DNA of 64,000 nucleotides from Arthrobacter saudimassiliensis (GTDB lineage Bacteria; Actinomycetota; Actinomycetes; Actinomycetales; Micrococcaceae), in contig LN483070.1 of the NCBI GenBank assembly GCA_900016675.1, positions 496,001 through 560,000 of the forward strand. Reading direction: 5' to 3'. The position numbers and the translations under genes are program-made. Under the pieces are notes generated by a model. That model searched no databases. It worked only from the letters and a program-made list of their open reading frames with translations, and was not told the DNA's origin. This document shows, one piece after another, positions 8,150 through 17,043 of the stretch. Each line of letters opens with the position of its first letter. Within the stretch, counting starts at the first letter, position 1.

Positions 8150-9882
8150 TGCCCCGGCTGGCCTTTGAAGATGTCCGCATCACCTACACGATCCGCAGCG
8201 AGGACGGTCCGAAGGAGCTGACCGCCGTCGACGGCGTGTCCCTGGTCCTCGAACCGGGCGGCACGCTCGGGCTGGCCGGAGAGTCCGGGTGCGGCAAGTC
8301 GACCCTTGCCATGTCCGTGCTTCGGCTGCTTCCGGCCAATGCCCGGCTCGAAGGCAGGGTCCTGCTCGGCGCGGAGGACGTGTCCGAGCTCAGCTGGGGC
8401 CGGCTGCGCGCAGTGCGCTGGACCTCCGCGGCAGTGGTGTTCCAGGGCGCCATGCACTCCCTGAACCCCGTCCAGCGCATCGGTGACCAGATCGAAGAGG
8501 CGCTGCGCATCCACGCCAGCGACCTGGATCCGGTGTATCGGGAGGAGAAAGGTCGTCGGGCGCGGGTGGACGAGCTGCTCGGCCTGGTGGACCTGCCGCG
8601 GGAGAAGGCGGTGTCCTATCCGCATGAGCTCTCCGGCGGCCAGAAACAGCGCGTGATGATCGCCATGGCGCTGGCCTGCGAGCCGGAACTGATCATCGCC
8701 GACGAACCCACCACCGCCCTCGACGTGGTCGTCCAGGACCAGGTGCTGCAGGTGCTCTCCGGACTGGTGGCCAGCCGCGGCCTGTCGCTGGTGATGATCA
8801 GCCACGACCTGTCCGTGCTGGCCGCCACCTGCGAGCGGATCGCGGTGATGCAGGACGGGCGCATCGTCGAGGAGGGTCCCGCCGATTCGGTCATGCACCA
8901 TCCGCAGCACCCGCACACCCGGGCCCTGGCCGCGGCGTTCCCCACCATCGGCGATCCGGGCTCGCGGATGCGCCTGCCCGGGTATGCCGCTCCGCCGGCG
9001 GAACCGGCTGCCGACGCCGTCCCCGTCCTGGAGGCGCGGAACGTCTCGGTCAGCTTCGCCGGCCGCGGCGCCGGCACGGTCCGGGCCGTCGACGGCGTCA
9101 GCCTGGCCTGCAGGCGTGGGGAAATCGTGGCGCTGGTCGGCCAGTCCGGCTCCGGCAAGACCACGCTGGCCCGCACGCTGCTCGGCCTGCAGCAGCCCAC
9201 CGGCGGCGAGCTGCTCTTCGACGGCGCGCCGCTGCCCAGGCGCCGGCGCGCGCTGAAGGCCTACCGCCGCGCAGTGCAGTTCGTGCTGCAGGACCCGGCG
9301 GCGGCCCTGAACCCGAAGCACACCGTCTATGAATCGGTGGCCGAGGGGCCGCGGCTGCACAAGCTGCCCGGCGACGAGACGCAGCTGGTGGCCGAGGCTC
9401 TGGCCAAGGCGGAGCTGAGCCCGCCGGACCGGTTCGGCCCGGCCCTGCCGCAGGAGCTGTCCGGCGGGCAGCGCCAACGCGTGGTGATCGCCGGGGCCCT
9501 GGCCCTGGACCCGGAATTCCTGGTCGCCGACGAACCCGTGGCCAGCCTGGACGCCTCCGTACGGGCCGAGATCCTGGCCCTGCTGCTGCGGCTGCGCTGC
9601 GAACTCGGGCTCGGGGCCCTGGTCATCACCCATGACCTGGGCCTGGCCTGGAACATCGCCGACCGCGTGGTCGTCATGTACCAGGGCAAAATCGTCGAGG
9701 AAGGACCGGTGGAGCAGGTGCTGCTGGATCCGCAGCACGAGTACACCCGCCGGCTGCTGAGCGTGGTGCCCACCGCCGGCCGCCCCGTACGGGGAGCGGA
9801 TGAGGGCCCACCCGTGCCCGGCGCCGCAGGGTCGCCGGACCAGGCAGGGTTCCCCGATGCCGCGGTCGGCGGCCCGGCATGA
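8149..9882 (+). CDS. Fused double ATP-binding protein of the peptide ABC transporter (DppD-DppF type)
   Basis: One 577-aa polypeptide carries two complete ABC ATPase domains, replacing separate DppD and DppF. Domain 1: Walker A GESGCGKST, signature LSGGQKQRV, Walker B LIIADEPTTALD. Domain 2: Walker A GQSGSGKTT, signature LSGGQRQRV, FLVADEPVASLD. A proline-rich linker near residue 280 joins them. It energises import through the two upstream permeases. Its last 4 nt overlap the carboxypeptidase gene, linking transport to peptide processing in one transcript. Residues after about 550 are low-complexity. Confidence 0.94.
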   Translation: MPRLAFEDVRITYTIRSEDGPKELTAVDGVSLVLEPGGTLGLAGESGCGKSTLAMSVLRLLPANARLEGRVLLGAEDVSELSWGRLRAVRWTSAAVVFQGAMHSLNPVQRIGDQIEEALRIHASDLDPVYREEKGRRARVDELLGLVDLPREKAVSYPHELSGGQKQRVMIAMALACEPELIIADEPTTALDVVVQDQVLQVLSGLVASRGLSLVMISHDLSVLAATCERIAVMQDGRIVEEGPADSVMHHPQHPHTRALAAAFPTIGDPGSRMRLPGYAAPPAEPAADAVPVLEARNVSVSFAGRGAGTVRAVDGVSLACRRGEIVALVGQSGSGKTTLARTLLGLQQPTGGELLFDGAPLPRRRRALKAYRRAVQFVLQDPAAALNPKHTVYESVAEGPRLHKLPGDETQLVAEALAKAELSPPDRFGPALPQELSGGQRQRVVIAGALALDPEFLVADEPVASLDASVRAEILALLLRLRCELGLGALVITHDLGLAWNIADRVVVMYQGKIVEEGPVEQVLLDPQHEYTRRLLSVVPTAGRPVRGADEGPPVPGAAGSPDQAGFPDAAVGGPA

Positions 9883-10805
9883 GCACCGTTGGGGCCCGTC
9901 CGGAACTGGGCCCGCTGCACCCCGGCGCCCGGATAGGCCTGGTCGCTCCCAGCGGGCCGCCCAAGCCGGAGCTGGTGGACCGAGCCGTCGCGGTGCTGCG
10001 GGGGTGGGGCCTGGAACCGGTGCCGGGCAAGCACCTGCTGGACCGGCATCCCCGCGCCGGCTACCTCGCGGGACCCGATGCCGCCCGCGCCGCCGACCTG
10101 CAGGACGCCTGGTGCGACGACTCGCTCGACGCCGTGCTGTGCGTGCGCGGCGGCTACGGTGCGGTGCGGCTGCTGGACCTGCTGGAAGTGCCCCGGTTGG
10201 CGGCGGCCCGGCCCAAGCCCCTGCTGGGTTCCTCGGATATCACCGCGCTGCACATCTTCTGGGCCGAGGAGCTGGGCCTGGCCAGCTGGTTCACGCCCAT
10301 GGTGGCCACCGGCGCGTTCCTGGACGATCCCTCCGCGGCAGAGGGCGTCCGTCGGGCGCTGCTGGAGCCGTACGGCGGGCGCCGCTATGCCTCCCCGGCC
10401 GCCGAGGCACTGGTCCCGGGTACCGCCCACGGCGTCCTGACCGGCGGGAACCTGACCCTGCTGGCCATGCTCAACGGCGCCCGCAACCGGAAGCCGGTGG
10501 ACAACACCGGGTGCATAGGACTGCTGGAAGATGTGACCGAGGAGCCGTACCGGCTGGACGGACTGCTGCAGACCCTGCTGCGTGCCGGCTGGTTTGACGG
10601 GCTCGCCGGCCTGGCCCTGGGCTCCTGGACCGACTGCGGCGACCCGGCCGAGGTGCGGGCGCTGTGCGAGGAGCTGCTGGCGCCGCTGGGCATTCCGCTG
10701 GTCTGGGAGCTCGGCTTCGGGCACGGACCCGCCGCGCACAGCATTCCGCTGGGTGTCCCGGCTACCCTGCATGCCGGCGACGGGCCCGCCCTGGTGCTGG
10801 ATTAG
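9879..10805 (+). CDS. LD-carboxypeptidase (S66 family, LdcA/MccF-like)
   Basis: Serine peptidase of family S66, 308 aa. The nucleophile is in G117-S-S119-D (LdcA has GxSD), a Glu in LLEDVTEEPYRLD and a His in GFGHGP complete the Ser-Glu-His triad. LdcA removes terminal D-Ala from murein tetrapeptides in the cytosol; MccF relatives cleave peptidyl-nucleotide antibiotics. No signal peptide. Its coupling to a peptide importer and nearness to a dipeptide epimerase favour murein-peptide processing, much like ykfA in the Bacillus ykf operon. MccF-type self-immunity is the alternative. Confidence 0.88.
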   Translation: MSTVGARPELGPLHPGARIGLVAPSGPPKPELVDRAVAVLRGWGLEPVPGKHLLDRHPRAGYLAGPDAARAADLQDAWCDDSLDAVLCVRGGYGAVRLLDLLEVPRLAAARPKPLLGSSDITALHIFWAEELGLASWFTPMVATGAFLDDPSAAEGVRRALLEPYGGRRYASPAAEALVPGTAHGVLTGGNLTLLAMLNGARNRKPVDNTGCIGLLEDVTEEPYRLDGLLQTLLRAGWFDGLAGLALGSWTDCGDPAEVRALCEELLAPLGIPLVWELGFGHGPAAHSIPLGVPATLHAGDGPALVLD

Positions 10806-10808
10806 CGA

Positions 10809-11924
10809 ATGGACGTGACCGCCCGGCTCCAGGACCTGCTCGACGCCGCCGTGGCGGACGGTTACACCGCCTCGGCGGTCTGCGCGGCTGCCGTCGACGG
10901 CGAAGCCCTGCCCGTCGTTGCCTCCGGGCTGGCACTGCGCTTCGGCGCAGACGGCCGGGTCCTGCCGCCTGCCGGCCAGGTTCCCGCCACGCCGCAGACC
11001 CGTTACGACCTTGCCTCCGTGACCAAACCGTTCTCCGCACTGGCGCTGCTGGCCCTGGTGCGCGACGGCCTCCTCGACCTGGACGAACCGGTAGCCGCAC
11101 GGCTGCCCGCCTTCGCCGCCCCGGGCGGTACGGCAGATCCGCGGCGGCGGGCCGTGACGCTGCAGCACCTGCTCACGCACACCTCGGGGCTGCCGGGTAC
11201 CTGGACCGGCTGGCGGCAGCGCTGGCCGGGTCGGCCCGAAGCCCTGGACTCGCTGCTCTCGGTGCCCCTGGCGGCGGCCCCGGGCACCGTTTTCACCTAT
11301 TCCTGCGTCGGCTACAACACCGCCATGGCCCTGGCCGAAGCCGCGACGGGCTCCTCCTGGCCCGACCTCGTGCACCGGCTGGTCTTGGAACCGCTGGCAC
11401 TCACCGGCCAGATCACCTTTCGGCCCCGCCCGTCGGACTGCGCAGCCACCGAATGCGGCACTGCGGATGGGCGGCCCCTGGTGCGCGGCGAGGTGCACGA
11501 CGAATCCGCCTGGGCCATGGGCGGAGCGGCCGCGAATGCGGGCCTGTTCGGCACCGCCGCCGGTGTTCTGCGGTTCGCTGAGGCGCTGCGCGGCGGGGTG
11601 CCCCGGCTGCTGCCGGCTCCGTTGGCCGGACTGTTCTGGGACGACGGCCTCGATGCCGTGCTCGGCCCGGCGTCGGCAGCAGCCCGGTCTGCCGCCGGCT
11701 ATGGCCAGACCCTGGGACTGCGGATCGGCCAGCTGGGCTGGATGGGCCGGAAAGCAACCGCGGCCCGTGGCCACAACGGCTTCACCGGCACCGCTTTCCT
11801 CACCGACCGGCGGCACCGCATCAGCGTGGTGCTGCTGGCCAACCGGGTCCACCCCAGCCGGACCGGCCCGGATTTCGCTCCGATCCGCGCGATGGTCAAT
11901 GAAGCGGTCTACGCCTCCTCCTAG
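10809..11924 (+). CDS. Serine hydrolase, beta-lactamase family
   Basis: 371 aa, starting 3 nt after the LD-carboxypeptidase stop. SxxK is in DLASVTKPFS; a Tyr-containing second motif is in FTYSCVGYN; the third motif position has RGHNGFTGT, that is HNG in place of KTG. TSGLPG after LLTHT is typical of the class C/esterase group. No signal peptide, so the enzyme appears cytoplasmic and would act on imported peptides or amides rather than on periplasmic cell wall. Reaction not predictable beyond serine amidase/esterase/peptidase. Confidence 0.86.
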   Translation: MDVTARLQDLLDAAVADGYTASAVCAAAVDGEALPVVASGLALRFGADGRVLPPAGQVPATPQTRYDLASVTKPFSALALLALVRDGLLDLDEPVAARLPAFAAPGGTADPRRRAVTLQHLLTHTSGLPGTWTGWRQRWPGRPEALDSLLSVPLAAAPGTVFTYSCVGYNTAMALAEAATGSSWPDLVHRLVLEPLALTGQITFRPRPSDCAATECGTADGRPLVRGEVHDESAWAMGGAAANAGLFGTAAGVLRFAEALRGGVPRLLPAPLAGLFWDDGLDAVLGPASAAARSAAGYGQTLGLRIGQLGWMGRKATAARGHNGFTGTAFLTDRRHRISVVLLANRVHPSRTGPDFAPIRAMVNEAVYASS

Positions 11925-11961
11925 CCTTGCCCCCCGCCAACCCGATTCCCAGGAGAAACAG

Positions 11962-12804
11962 ATGCCCGTTCTGTCCGACTACAGCGACGGCACGCCCGAC
12001 GTCGCGTTCTGCCTGCTGCGTCCCGACGGTTCGGCCGCGGCCGCCCGCGGCGCGGACGCCGCGTTCTACTCCGCAAGCACCATCAAGCTGGCCGTCCTGC
12101 TCGCGGTGCTGCAGGCGGTGGACCGCGGAGAGCTGGCACTGGAAACGGTGCTGCCCGCCCGCAGCACCTTCACCAGCGTCCTGCCCGACGGCGGCGGGTT
12201 CGGCTTTCCGGGAGATGAAGCCGATCCGGGCATGCCGGCCGCGGGGACGCCCATGTCGCTGGCCGCGGTACTGGATCGGATGATCACGGTCTCTTCGAAC
12301 GAGGCCACCAACATGGCGGTGGAGCTGGTCGGCTTTGACGCGGTCAACCGCACGCTCGCCGGGCTGGGTGCCGCCTCCTCGCACATGCAGCGCTACATCG
12401 GTGACCTGGCCGCGCTGAAGGCCGGGCTCACACACCAGGTCACCGCGGCCGATCTCGCCCGCACCATGCATGCCCTGGTTTCCGGGAAGGCGCTGGGAGT
12501 GGAATCCACGGACTTCGCGCTGGGCCTGCTGGCCCGGCAGGAGTTCGCCTGGATCGCGGGCGGCCTTGCCCCGGACACCGTCCACGGCAGCAAATCGGGC
12601 TGGGTCACCGGCATCAGCCACGACGTTGCCTTCTTCGCCCCGGCCGGCACTGCGTTGGCCGCTCCGCTGGAGGAGGCCTGGGTGCTGGCGGTCTGCACCC
12701 GAGGCTATGAGCCGGATGCCGGCCGTGAGGTGATTGCCGCCGTCGCCGCGTTGGCCGCCGCGGTCGCCGGCCCGGCGCTCAGCGCCGCAGCGCCGCGGGC
12801 CTAG
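11962..12804 (+). CDS. Class A beta-lactamase-like serine hydrolase
   Basis: 280 aa from ATG 11962, preceded by AGGAGA at 11951-11956. Motifs: S39-T-I-K42 (SxxK), VSSNEATN (SxN) and HGSKSG (KSG third motif), the layout of the beta-lactamase-2 (class A) fold. It lacks a signal peptide, unlike secreted resistance enzymes, and the omega-loop Glu region is replaced by MQRYIGDLAA, so a peptidase or amidase role inside the cell is more likely than drug resistance. Last gene of the peptide operon; its stop overlaps the convergent epimerase stop by 4 nt. Confidence 0.85.
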   Translation: MPVLSDYSDGTPDVAFCLLRPDGSAAAARGADAAFYSASTIKLAVLLAVLQAVDRGELALETVLPARSTFTSVLPDGGGFGFPGDEADPGMPAAGTPMSLAAVLDRMITVSSNEATNMAVELVGFDAVNRTLAGLGAASSHMQRYIGDLAALKAGLTHQVTAADLARTMHALVSGKALGVESTDFALGLLARQEFAWIAGGLAPDTVHGSKSGWVTGISHDVAFFAPAGTALAAPLEEAWVLAVCTRGYEPDAGREVIAAVAALAAAVAGPALSAAAPRA

Positions 12805-13955
12805 GCCGGTTCGGCCCGGATCCCGAAGGCCGCCAGGCCGGGGTGCAGGCCCGTGATGCCCAGTCCCCCGCCGACGGGCAGGCGCAGCACCGGGCCGTCG
12901 TAGCGGATGCCGCCGGCAACGGCGGGCACCGCCGGCCAGAGTCCGCCGTCAAGATCCTGCCCGCTGCCGCCGGGAAACCCGGCGTCCAGGCCTGCCGCCG
13001 CCGCGAGGGCGGCACCGGCGCCGACCCCCACCGCGCTTTCGAGCATGCAGCCGACCAGCACGCCCAACCCGTTGGACCGGGCCGCGGCCAGCAGGCGCAC
13101 CGCCGGCTGGATGCCGCCGGCCTTGGCCAGCTTGAGGTTGACCAGCCCGGCCGCACGGTGCCGCAGCAGCGGGAGAAGGTCGCGCTCGTCCTGAACGGAT
13201 TCATCGGCCATCACGGGAACGTCCACCGCGGTGCGGACCGCCGCCAGTCCGGCCCAGTCCCCGGCCGCGACGGGCTGTTCGGCCAGTTCAAGCCCGACGC
13301 CGGCCTCGGCCATGCCCTGCAGCACGCGTACCGCTTCCGCCGGTGCGTAGGCCTGGTTCGCGTCCACCCGCAGCGCCGTCCCGGGGCCGACCGCGGCACG
13401 CACGGCACGCAGCCCCGCCACCGCGTCGAGGTCGGCGCGCAGCTTCACCTTCAGGGTGCCGAACCCTTTCCGCGCCCAGCCCACGGCGGCATCGGCCAGG
13501 GCCTGCGGCTCCGCCGCCGAGAGCGTCATGTCCGTCAGCACGGCCTCCGGCAGCGGCCGGCCCGAGGCGATCTGCGGATACGTGTCCGCCAGGAACCGGT
13601 GCAGGGGTTCCCCGGCGGCCGCAGCCGCCAGGTCGTGCAGCGCGCAGTCGAGGCCCATCCGCACGGCGGCCGGCACCGACGCGGCGGCGATCCGGCAGGC
13701 CAGCTCCGGCAGGTCCGCGGCCGGCCGGCCGATGACCAGCGGCACCAGGTCCTGCCGGGCCCGGGCCAGGACCTCGGCGGTGCTCACGCCGGTCACCCGG
13801 CTGACCGGTGCCTCTCCCCAGCCCGCGTGCCCGTCCTCGTCACGGAGGCGGAAGAGAACCGTCTCCAGGACGGAGGAGGTCCGGACCGCCGTGCTGAAGG
13901 CGCCGGTCAGCGGCAGGCGCAGCGGATACAGGTCAAGCCCGGTGATTACCCCCAT
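12801..13955 (-). CDS. Dipeptide epimerase (L-Ala-D/L-Glu epimerase type, enolase superfamily)
   Basis: 384 aa from ATG 13955 (an upstream in-frame start at 13994 adds 13 non-conserved residues). Enolase-superfamily catalytic set: K169-x-K171 (TLKVKL), metal ligands D198 (VDAN), E226 (AEQP), D251 (ADES), and K275 (NLKLAK). GCMLES and the late DLD in GQDLDGG give the DxD motif that binds the substrate ammonium group in L-Ala-D/L-Glu epimerases. It converts the murein dipeptide L-Ala-D-Glu to L-Ala-L-Glu so that ordinary peptidases can use it. Convergent with, and functionally matched to, the peptide import operon. Confidence 0.9.
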   Translation of the reverse strand: MGVITGLDLYPLRLPLTGAFSTAVRTSSVLETVLFRLRDEDGHAGWGEAPVSRVTGVSTAEVLARARQDLVPLVIGRPAADLPELACRIAAASVPAAVRMGLDCALHDLAAAAAGEPLHRFLADTYPQIASGRPLPEAVLTDMTLSAAEPQALADAAVGWARKGFGTLKVKLRADLDAVAGLRAVRAAVGPGTALRVDANQAYAPAEAVRVLQGMAEAGVGLELAEQPVAAGDWAGLAAVRTAVDVPVMADESVQDERDLLPLLRHRAAGLVNLKLAKAGGIQPAVRLLAAARSNGLGVLVGCMLESAVGVGAGAALAAAAGLDAGFPGGSGQDLDGGLWPAVPAVAGGIRYDGPVLRLPVGGGLGITGLHPGLAAFGIRAEPA

Positions 13956-14043
13956 GGCCCCAGTCTCACCGCCGGGCCCGGGAAAGACCAGCATTCGGTC
14001 CGCGGTGTTCGCGGGGGAAGGGTTGGACGGCTATCTTGGCCCC

Positions 14044-15519
14044 ATGGCCCAAGAACGCATCCTGGTCACCGGCGCGACCGGCTACATCGGCGGGCGGCTG
14101 GTGCCGCTGCTGCTCGAGGACGGGCACCGCGTCACGGTCCTGGCCCGCAGTCCGGACAAGCTGCGCGACGTGCCCTGGGCCGCCGACGTCGACATCCGGC
14201 AGGGCGACCTGTCCGACGCCGACTCCGTGCGTGAGGCCTTCCGGGACATCGACACCGTCTACTTCCTGGTGCACTCCATGGCCTCCGGCGCCGGGTTCGC
14301 CGGGCAGGAGGAGGCCATCGCCCGCAACACCGCCCGCGCCGCCGAAGACGCCGGGGTCCGCAGGATCATCTACCTCGGCGGACTGCACCCGGACGAGGGC
14401 GAACTGTCCCCGCACATGCGCTCCCGCACCGCCGTCGGGCAGATCTTCCTGGACTCCGCGGTGCCGGCGGTGGTGCTGCAGGCCGGGGTGGTCATCGGCT
14501 CCGGCTCCGCGTCCTTCGAAATGATCCGGCACCTGACCGAAACCCTGCCGGTGATGCCCGCGCCGTCCTGGGTCCGCCGCCGGATCGAACCGATCGCGGT
14601 GCGCGACGTGCTGCATTACCTGGCCCGGGCGGTGGACCTGCCGGCGGACGCCAACCGCACCTTCGACCTGGGGTCGCGGGAAGTGCTGACCTATGCGGAG
14701 ATTATGAACGGCTACGCCGCCGAGGCCGGCCTGCCGCAGCGGCGGATCTTCGCCCTGCCGCTGCCCGCTCCACGCCTGGCCGGGCTCTGGGTGGCGCTGG
14801 TGACTCCGATTCCGCTGGCCATGTCCCGCCCCCTGGTCGAGTCGCTGCAGCACGACGCCGTCGCGAAGGAGCACGACATCGACCGGTACGTGCCGGCCCC
14901 GGCCGGCGGGCACACCAGCTACCGGGAGGCGGTGCGGCGGGCGCTGGGCAAGGAACAGCGCGGCGAAGTGGAGACCACCTGGGCCGGCGCCACCCCCACC
15001 GCCGACGCGGCGTCCCAGCCGCTGCCCAGCGACCCGGAGTGGGCCGGGCAGAAGGTGTACGTCGACGCCCGCCAACGCCGGGGCGACGTCGCCCCCGCCC
15101 GGGTGTGGGACGTGATCGAGGGCATCGGCGGGCGCAACGGCTGGTATTCGCTGCCGATGGCGTGGGCGCTGCGCGGGATCCTGGACAAGACGGTCGGCGG
15201 CGCCGGACTCAGCCGCGGCCGGCGCCATCCCAAGCGCCTGTACACCGGCGACGTCGTCGACTGGTGGCGGGTGGAACTGCTCGAGCGCGGCAGCCTGCTG
15301 CGGCTGCGCGCGGAAATGCGCGTTCCGGGCCGGGCCTGGCTGGAACTGGCCGTGGATCCGGACGGCAACGGCGGCAGCGTGTACCGGCAGCGGGCCATCT
15401 ACTTTCCCCGCGGGCTGACCGGCCGGCTGTACTGGTGGGTGATCTCACCGTTCCACGGGCTGATCTTCCCCGCCATGGCCCGCAACATCCTCCGCCAGGC
15501 CGCCAGGCTGCCGGCCTGA
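14044..15519 (+). CDS. NAD(P)-binding SDR-like protein fused to DUF2867
   Basis: 491 aa. Residues 1-about 300 are an atypical extended SDR/NmrA-like domain (TGATGYIGGRLV nucleotide motif; YLGGLHP). The C-terminal about 150 residues (RVWDVIEGIGGRNGWYSLP... RLYTGDVVDWWRVE) match DUF2867, an SRPBCC-like fold. The reaction is unknown. There is no ribosome site at normal distance, while TATCTT lies 7 nt before the ATG, so a leaderless transcript is likely. Divergent from the epimerase, 88 bp apart. Not obviously linked to the peptide locus. Confidence 0.85.
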   Translation: MAQERILVTGATGYIGGRLVPLLLEDGHRVTVLARSPDKLRDVPWAADVDIRQGDLSDADSVREAFRDIDTVYFLVHSMASGAGFAGQEEAIARNTARAAEDAGVRRIIYLGGLHPDEGELSPHMRSRTAVGQIFLDSAVPAVVLQAGVVIGSGSASFEMIRHLTETLPVMPAPSWVRRRIEPIAVRDVLHYLARAVDLPADANRTFDLGSREVLTYAEIMNGYAAEAGLPQRRIFALPLPAPRLAGLWVALVTPIPLAMSRPLVESLQHDAVAKEHDIDRYVPAPAGGHTSYREAVRRALGKEQRGEVETTWAGATPTADAASQPLPSDPEWAGQKVYVDARQRRGDVAPARVWDVIEGIGGRNGWYSLPMAWALRGILDKTVGGAGLSRGRRHPKRLYTGDVVDWWRVELLERGSLLRLRAEMRVPGRAWLELAVDPDGNGGSVYRQRAIYFPRGLTGRLYWWVISPFHGLIFPAMARNILRQAARLPA

Positions 15520-15738
15520 GGTCCCGGGCATGCCGGGCGCGCCCTGCCGGTGCACGGCGCCGTCACGGACGCCCGCGCCCCAGCGGACGCCCATAACTTT
15601 CGCGTATCATCAGGGCGCACAACAGTGTTCGCCTCCGGCCATCGGCGGCAGAATGGACTGGAATGCCCGGGCTGGTCAGCGCCGGACGACGCCGGCTGGC
15701 CGGCGCAGCAAACACACTTCCCAGGGGGATCTCTCACA

Positions 15739-16971
15739 GTGCAGGAATCAAGCAGCACCGGTCGCAGGAAAGCGGCAGTCTGGACCACCGTGATCGTGGT
15801 GGTCGTTGCCGTGGCCCTGGGTGCGGCCTGGGCGCTGGGAGCCTTTGACCGCAGCAGCCGTCCGGCTGCCGGGCAGCAGCCGTCCGCCTCGCCGAGCGCC
15901 GCCCCGACCGCCGCCGGGCCGGTGAGCTTCACCACCGTGCCCGCCGACGGAGCCCTGGAGGTCAACCCGATCACGGTCGCCGAAGTGGCCGCGGTCAACG
16001 CCGAGATCGACAGCGTGACGCTCCGTCCCGCCGGGGGCGGCGAGGCGGTGCAGGGCACCCTGGGCGAGGACGGCGCGCTGTGGCGGGCCGACGGTCCGCT
16101 GGCCTTCAACACGCAGTACGAGATGAAGGTGGTGCTCGCGGGCGACGACGGCTCGCGGGTCACCGAGACCAGCAGCTTCGCCACCGTCACCCCGCCCAAC
16201 GAGGCCAATGCGTTCATGTACCCGCTCGACGGCGCGGTCGTCGGCGTCGGGCAGCCGATCGAGATCAACTTCAGCGAACCGGTCCTCAACAAGGACGCCG
16301 TCGAAGCGGCCATCTCCGTGGACGTCAGCTCCGGCCAGGAGGGCGCCTGGCACTGGGTCACCGACACCAAGGTGCGCTACCGGGCCGCCGAGTTCTGGGC
16401 CCCGTACACCACGGTGAAGGTGGACATGCAGCTGTTCGGCGTGGACTTCGGCAACGGCATGATCGGCAACTTCAACGAAGAGCGCACCTTCAGCACGCAC
16501 AACACCCGGCTGGCCGTGGTGGACAACAACACCAAGACCATGCAGGTCTTTGTCGACGGCCAGCTCACCCGCACCTTCCCGGTCACCCTGGGCGACGCCG
16601 AGTGGCCCTCCCCGGAGGGCTACCTGGTGGTCATGGAACAGCACCGGTCCGTGCCGTTCCGGGCCGAGAGCATCGGCCTGAAGCCGGGCGACCCGGCCTA
16701 CTACGAGCCGTTCGACGCGACCAACGCCAGCCGGCTGACCCACGGCGGTGTGTTCGTACACCAGGCCCTGCCGGGAGCGATGGGGGCGCTGGGCGTCATC
16801 AACGTCTCGCACGGCTGCGTCGGCATGTCGCCGGAGGGCGCGCAGTACTTCATGGACACCTTCGACCCGGGCGACGTGGTCCAGGTGCTCAACACCGGTT
16901 TCCCGCCCGTGCCGATCGGCGACGGCTACGGGGACTGGAACACGCCCTGGGAGCAGTACGCGGCCGGCTGA
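15739..16971 (+). CDS. L,D-transpeptidase with N-terminal anchor and Ig-like domains
   Basis: 410 aa from GTG 15739, preceded by AGGGGGAT at 15723-15730. One N-terminal membrane segment (VIVVVVAVALGAAWALGAF), a Pro/Ala/Ser linker, two Ig-like domains (about residues 55-280), and a C-terminal YkuD catalytic domain with HGGVFVH and the Cys motif SHGCVGMS. This is the LdtMt2-like architecture. It makes 3-3 peptide crosslinks in peptidoglycan at the outer membrane face. The usual Asn or Arg after HGCV is Gly here. A bidirectional terminator follows. Confidence 0.93.
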   Translation: MQESSSTGRRKAAVWTTVIVVVVAVALGAAWALGAFDRSSRPAAGQQPSASPSAAPTAAGPVSFTTVPADGALEVNPITVAEVAAVNAEIDSVTLRPAGGGEAVQGTLGEDGALWRADGPLAFNTQYEMKVVLAGDDGSRVTETSSFATVTPPNEANAFMYPLDGAVVGVGQPIEINFSEPVLNKDAVEAAISVDVSSGQEGAWHWVTDTKVRYRAAEFWAPYTTVKVDMQLFGVDFGNGMIGNFNEERTFSTHNTRLAVVDNNTKTMQVFVDGQLTRTFPVTLGDAEWPSPEGYLVVMEQHRSVPFRAESIGLKPGDPAYYEPFDATNASRLTHGGVFVHQALPGAMGALGVINVSHGCVGMSPEGAQYFMDTFDPGDVVQVLNTGFPPVPIGDGYGDWNTPWEQYAAG

Positions 16972-16976
16972 CTCTT

Positions 16977-17009
16977 AGCGTAAGCCGGGGCTTAGCCCCG
17001 GCTGACGCT
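16977..17009. terminator. Bidirectional hairpin terminator
   Basis: Stem AGCGT + AGCCGGGG (one A/G mismatch), loop CTTAG, then CCCCGGCT + ACGCT. It lies between the end of the L,D-transpeptidase gene and the end of the convergent small membrane protein gene and can serve both. Confidence 0.75.
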
Positions 17010-17043
17010 TACCCCCACTTGCCGGGACGGCCGTCGGTGCGGC

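Noticed and set aside
7027-9738. 903-aa minus-strand open frame opposite the peptide transporter genes
   Set aside because: Antisense to permease and ATPase genes with clear motifs; Gln/Gly/His-rich shadow composition typical of the opposite strand in high-GC DNA.
9327-11852. 841-aa minus-strand open frame
   Set aside because: Covers the opposite strand of the ATPase, LD-carboxypeptidase and serine hydrolase genes; no ribosome site and no recognisable domain.
11962-12804. Antibiotic-resistance beta-lactamase
   Set aside because: Class A-like motifs are present but no signal peptide and no omega-loop Glu; genome context is peptide metabolism.
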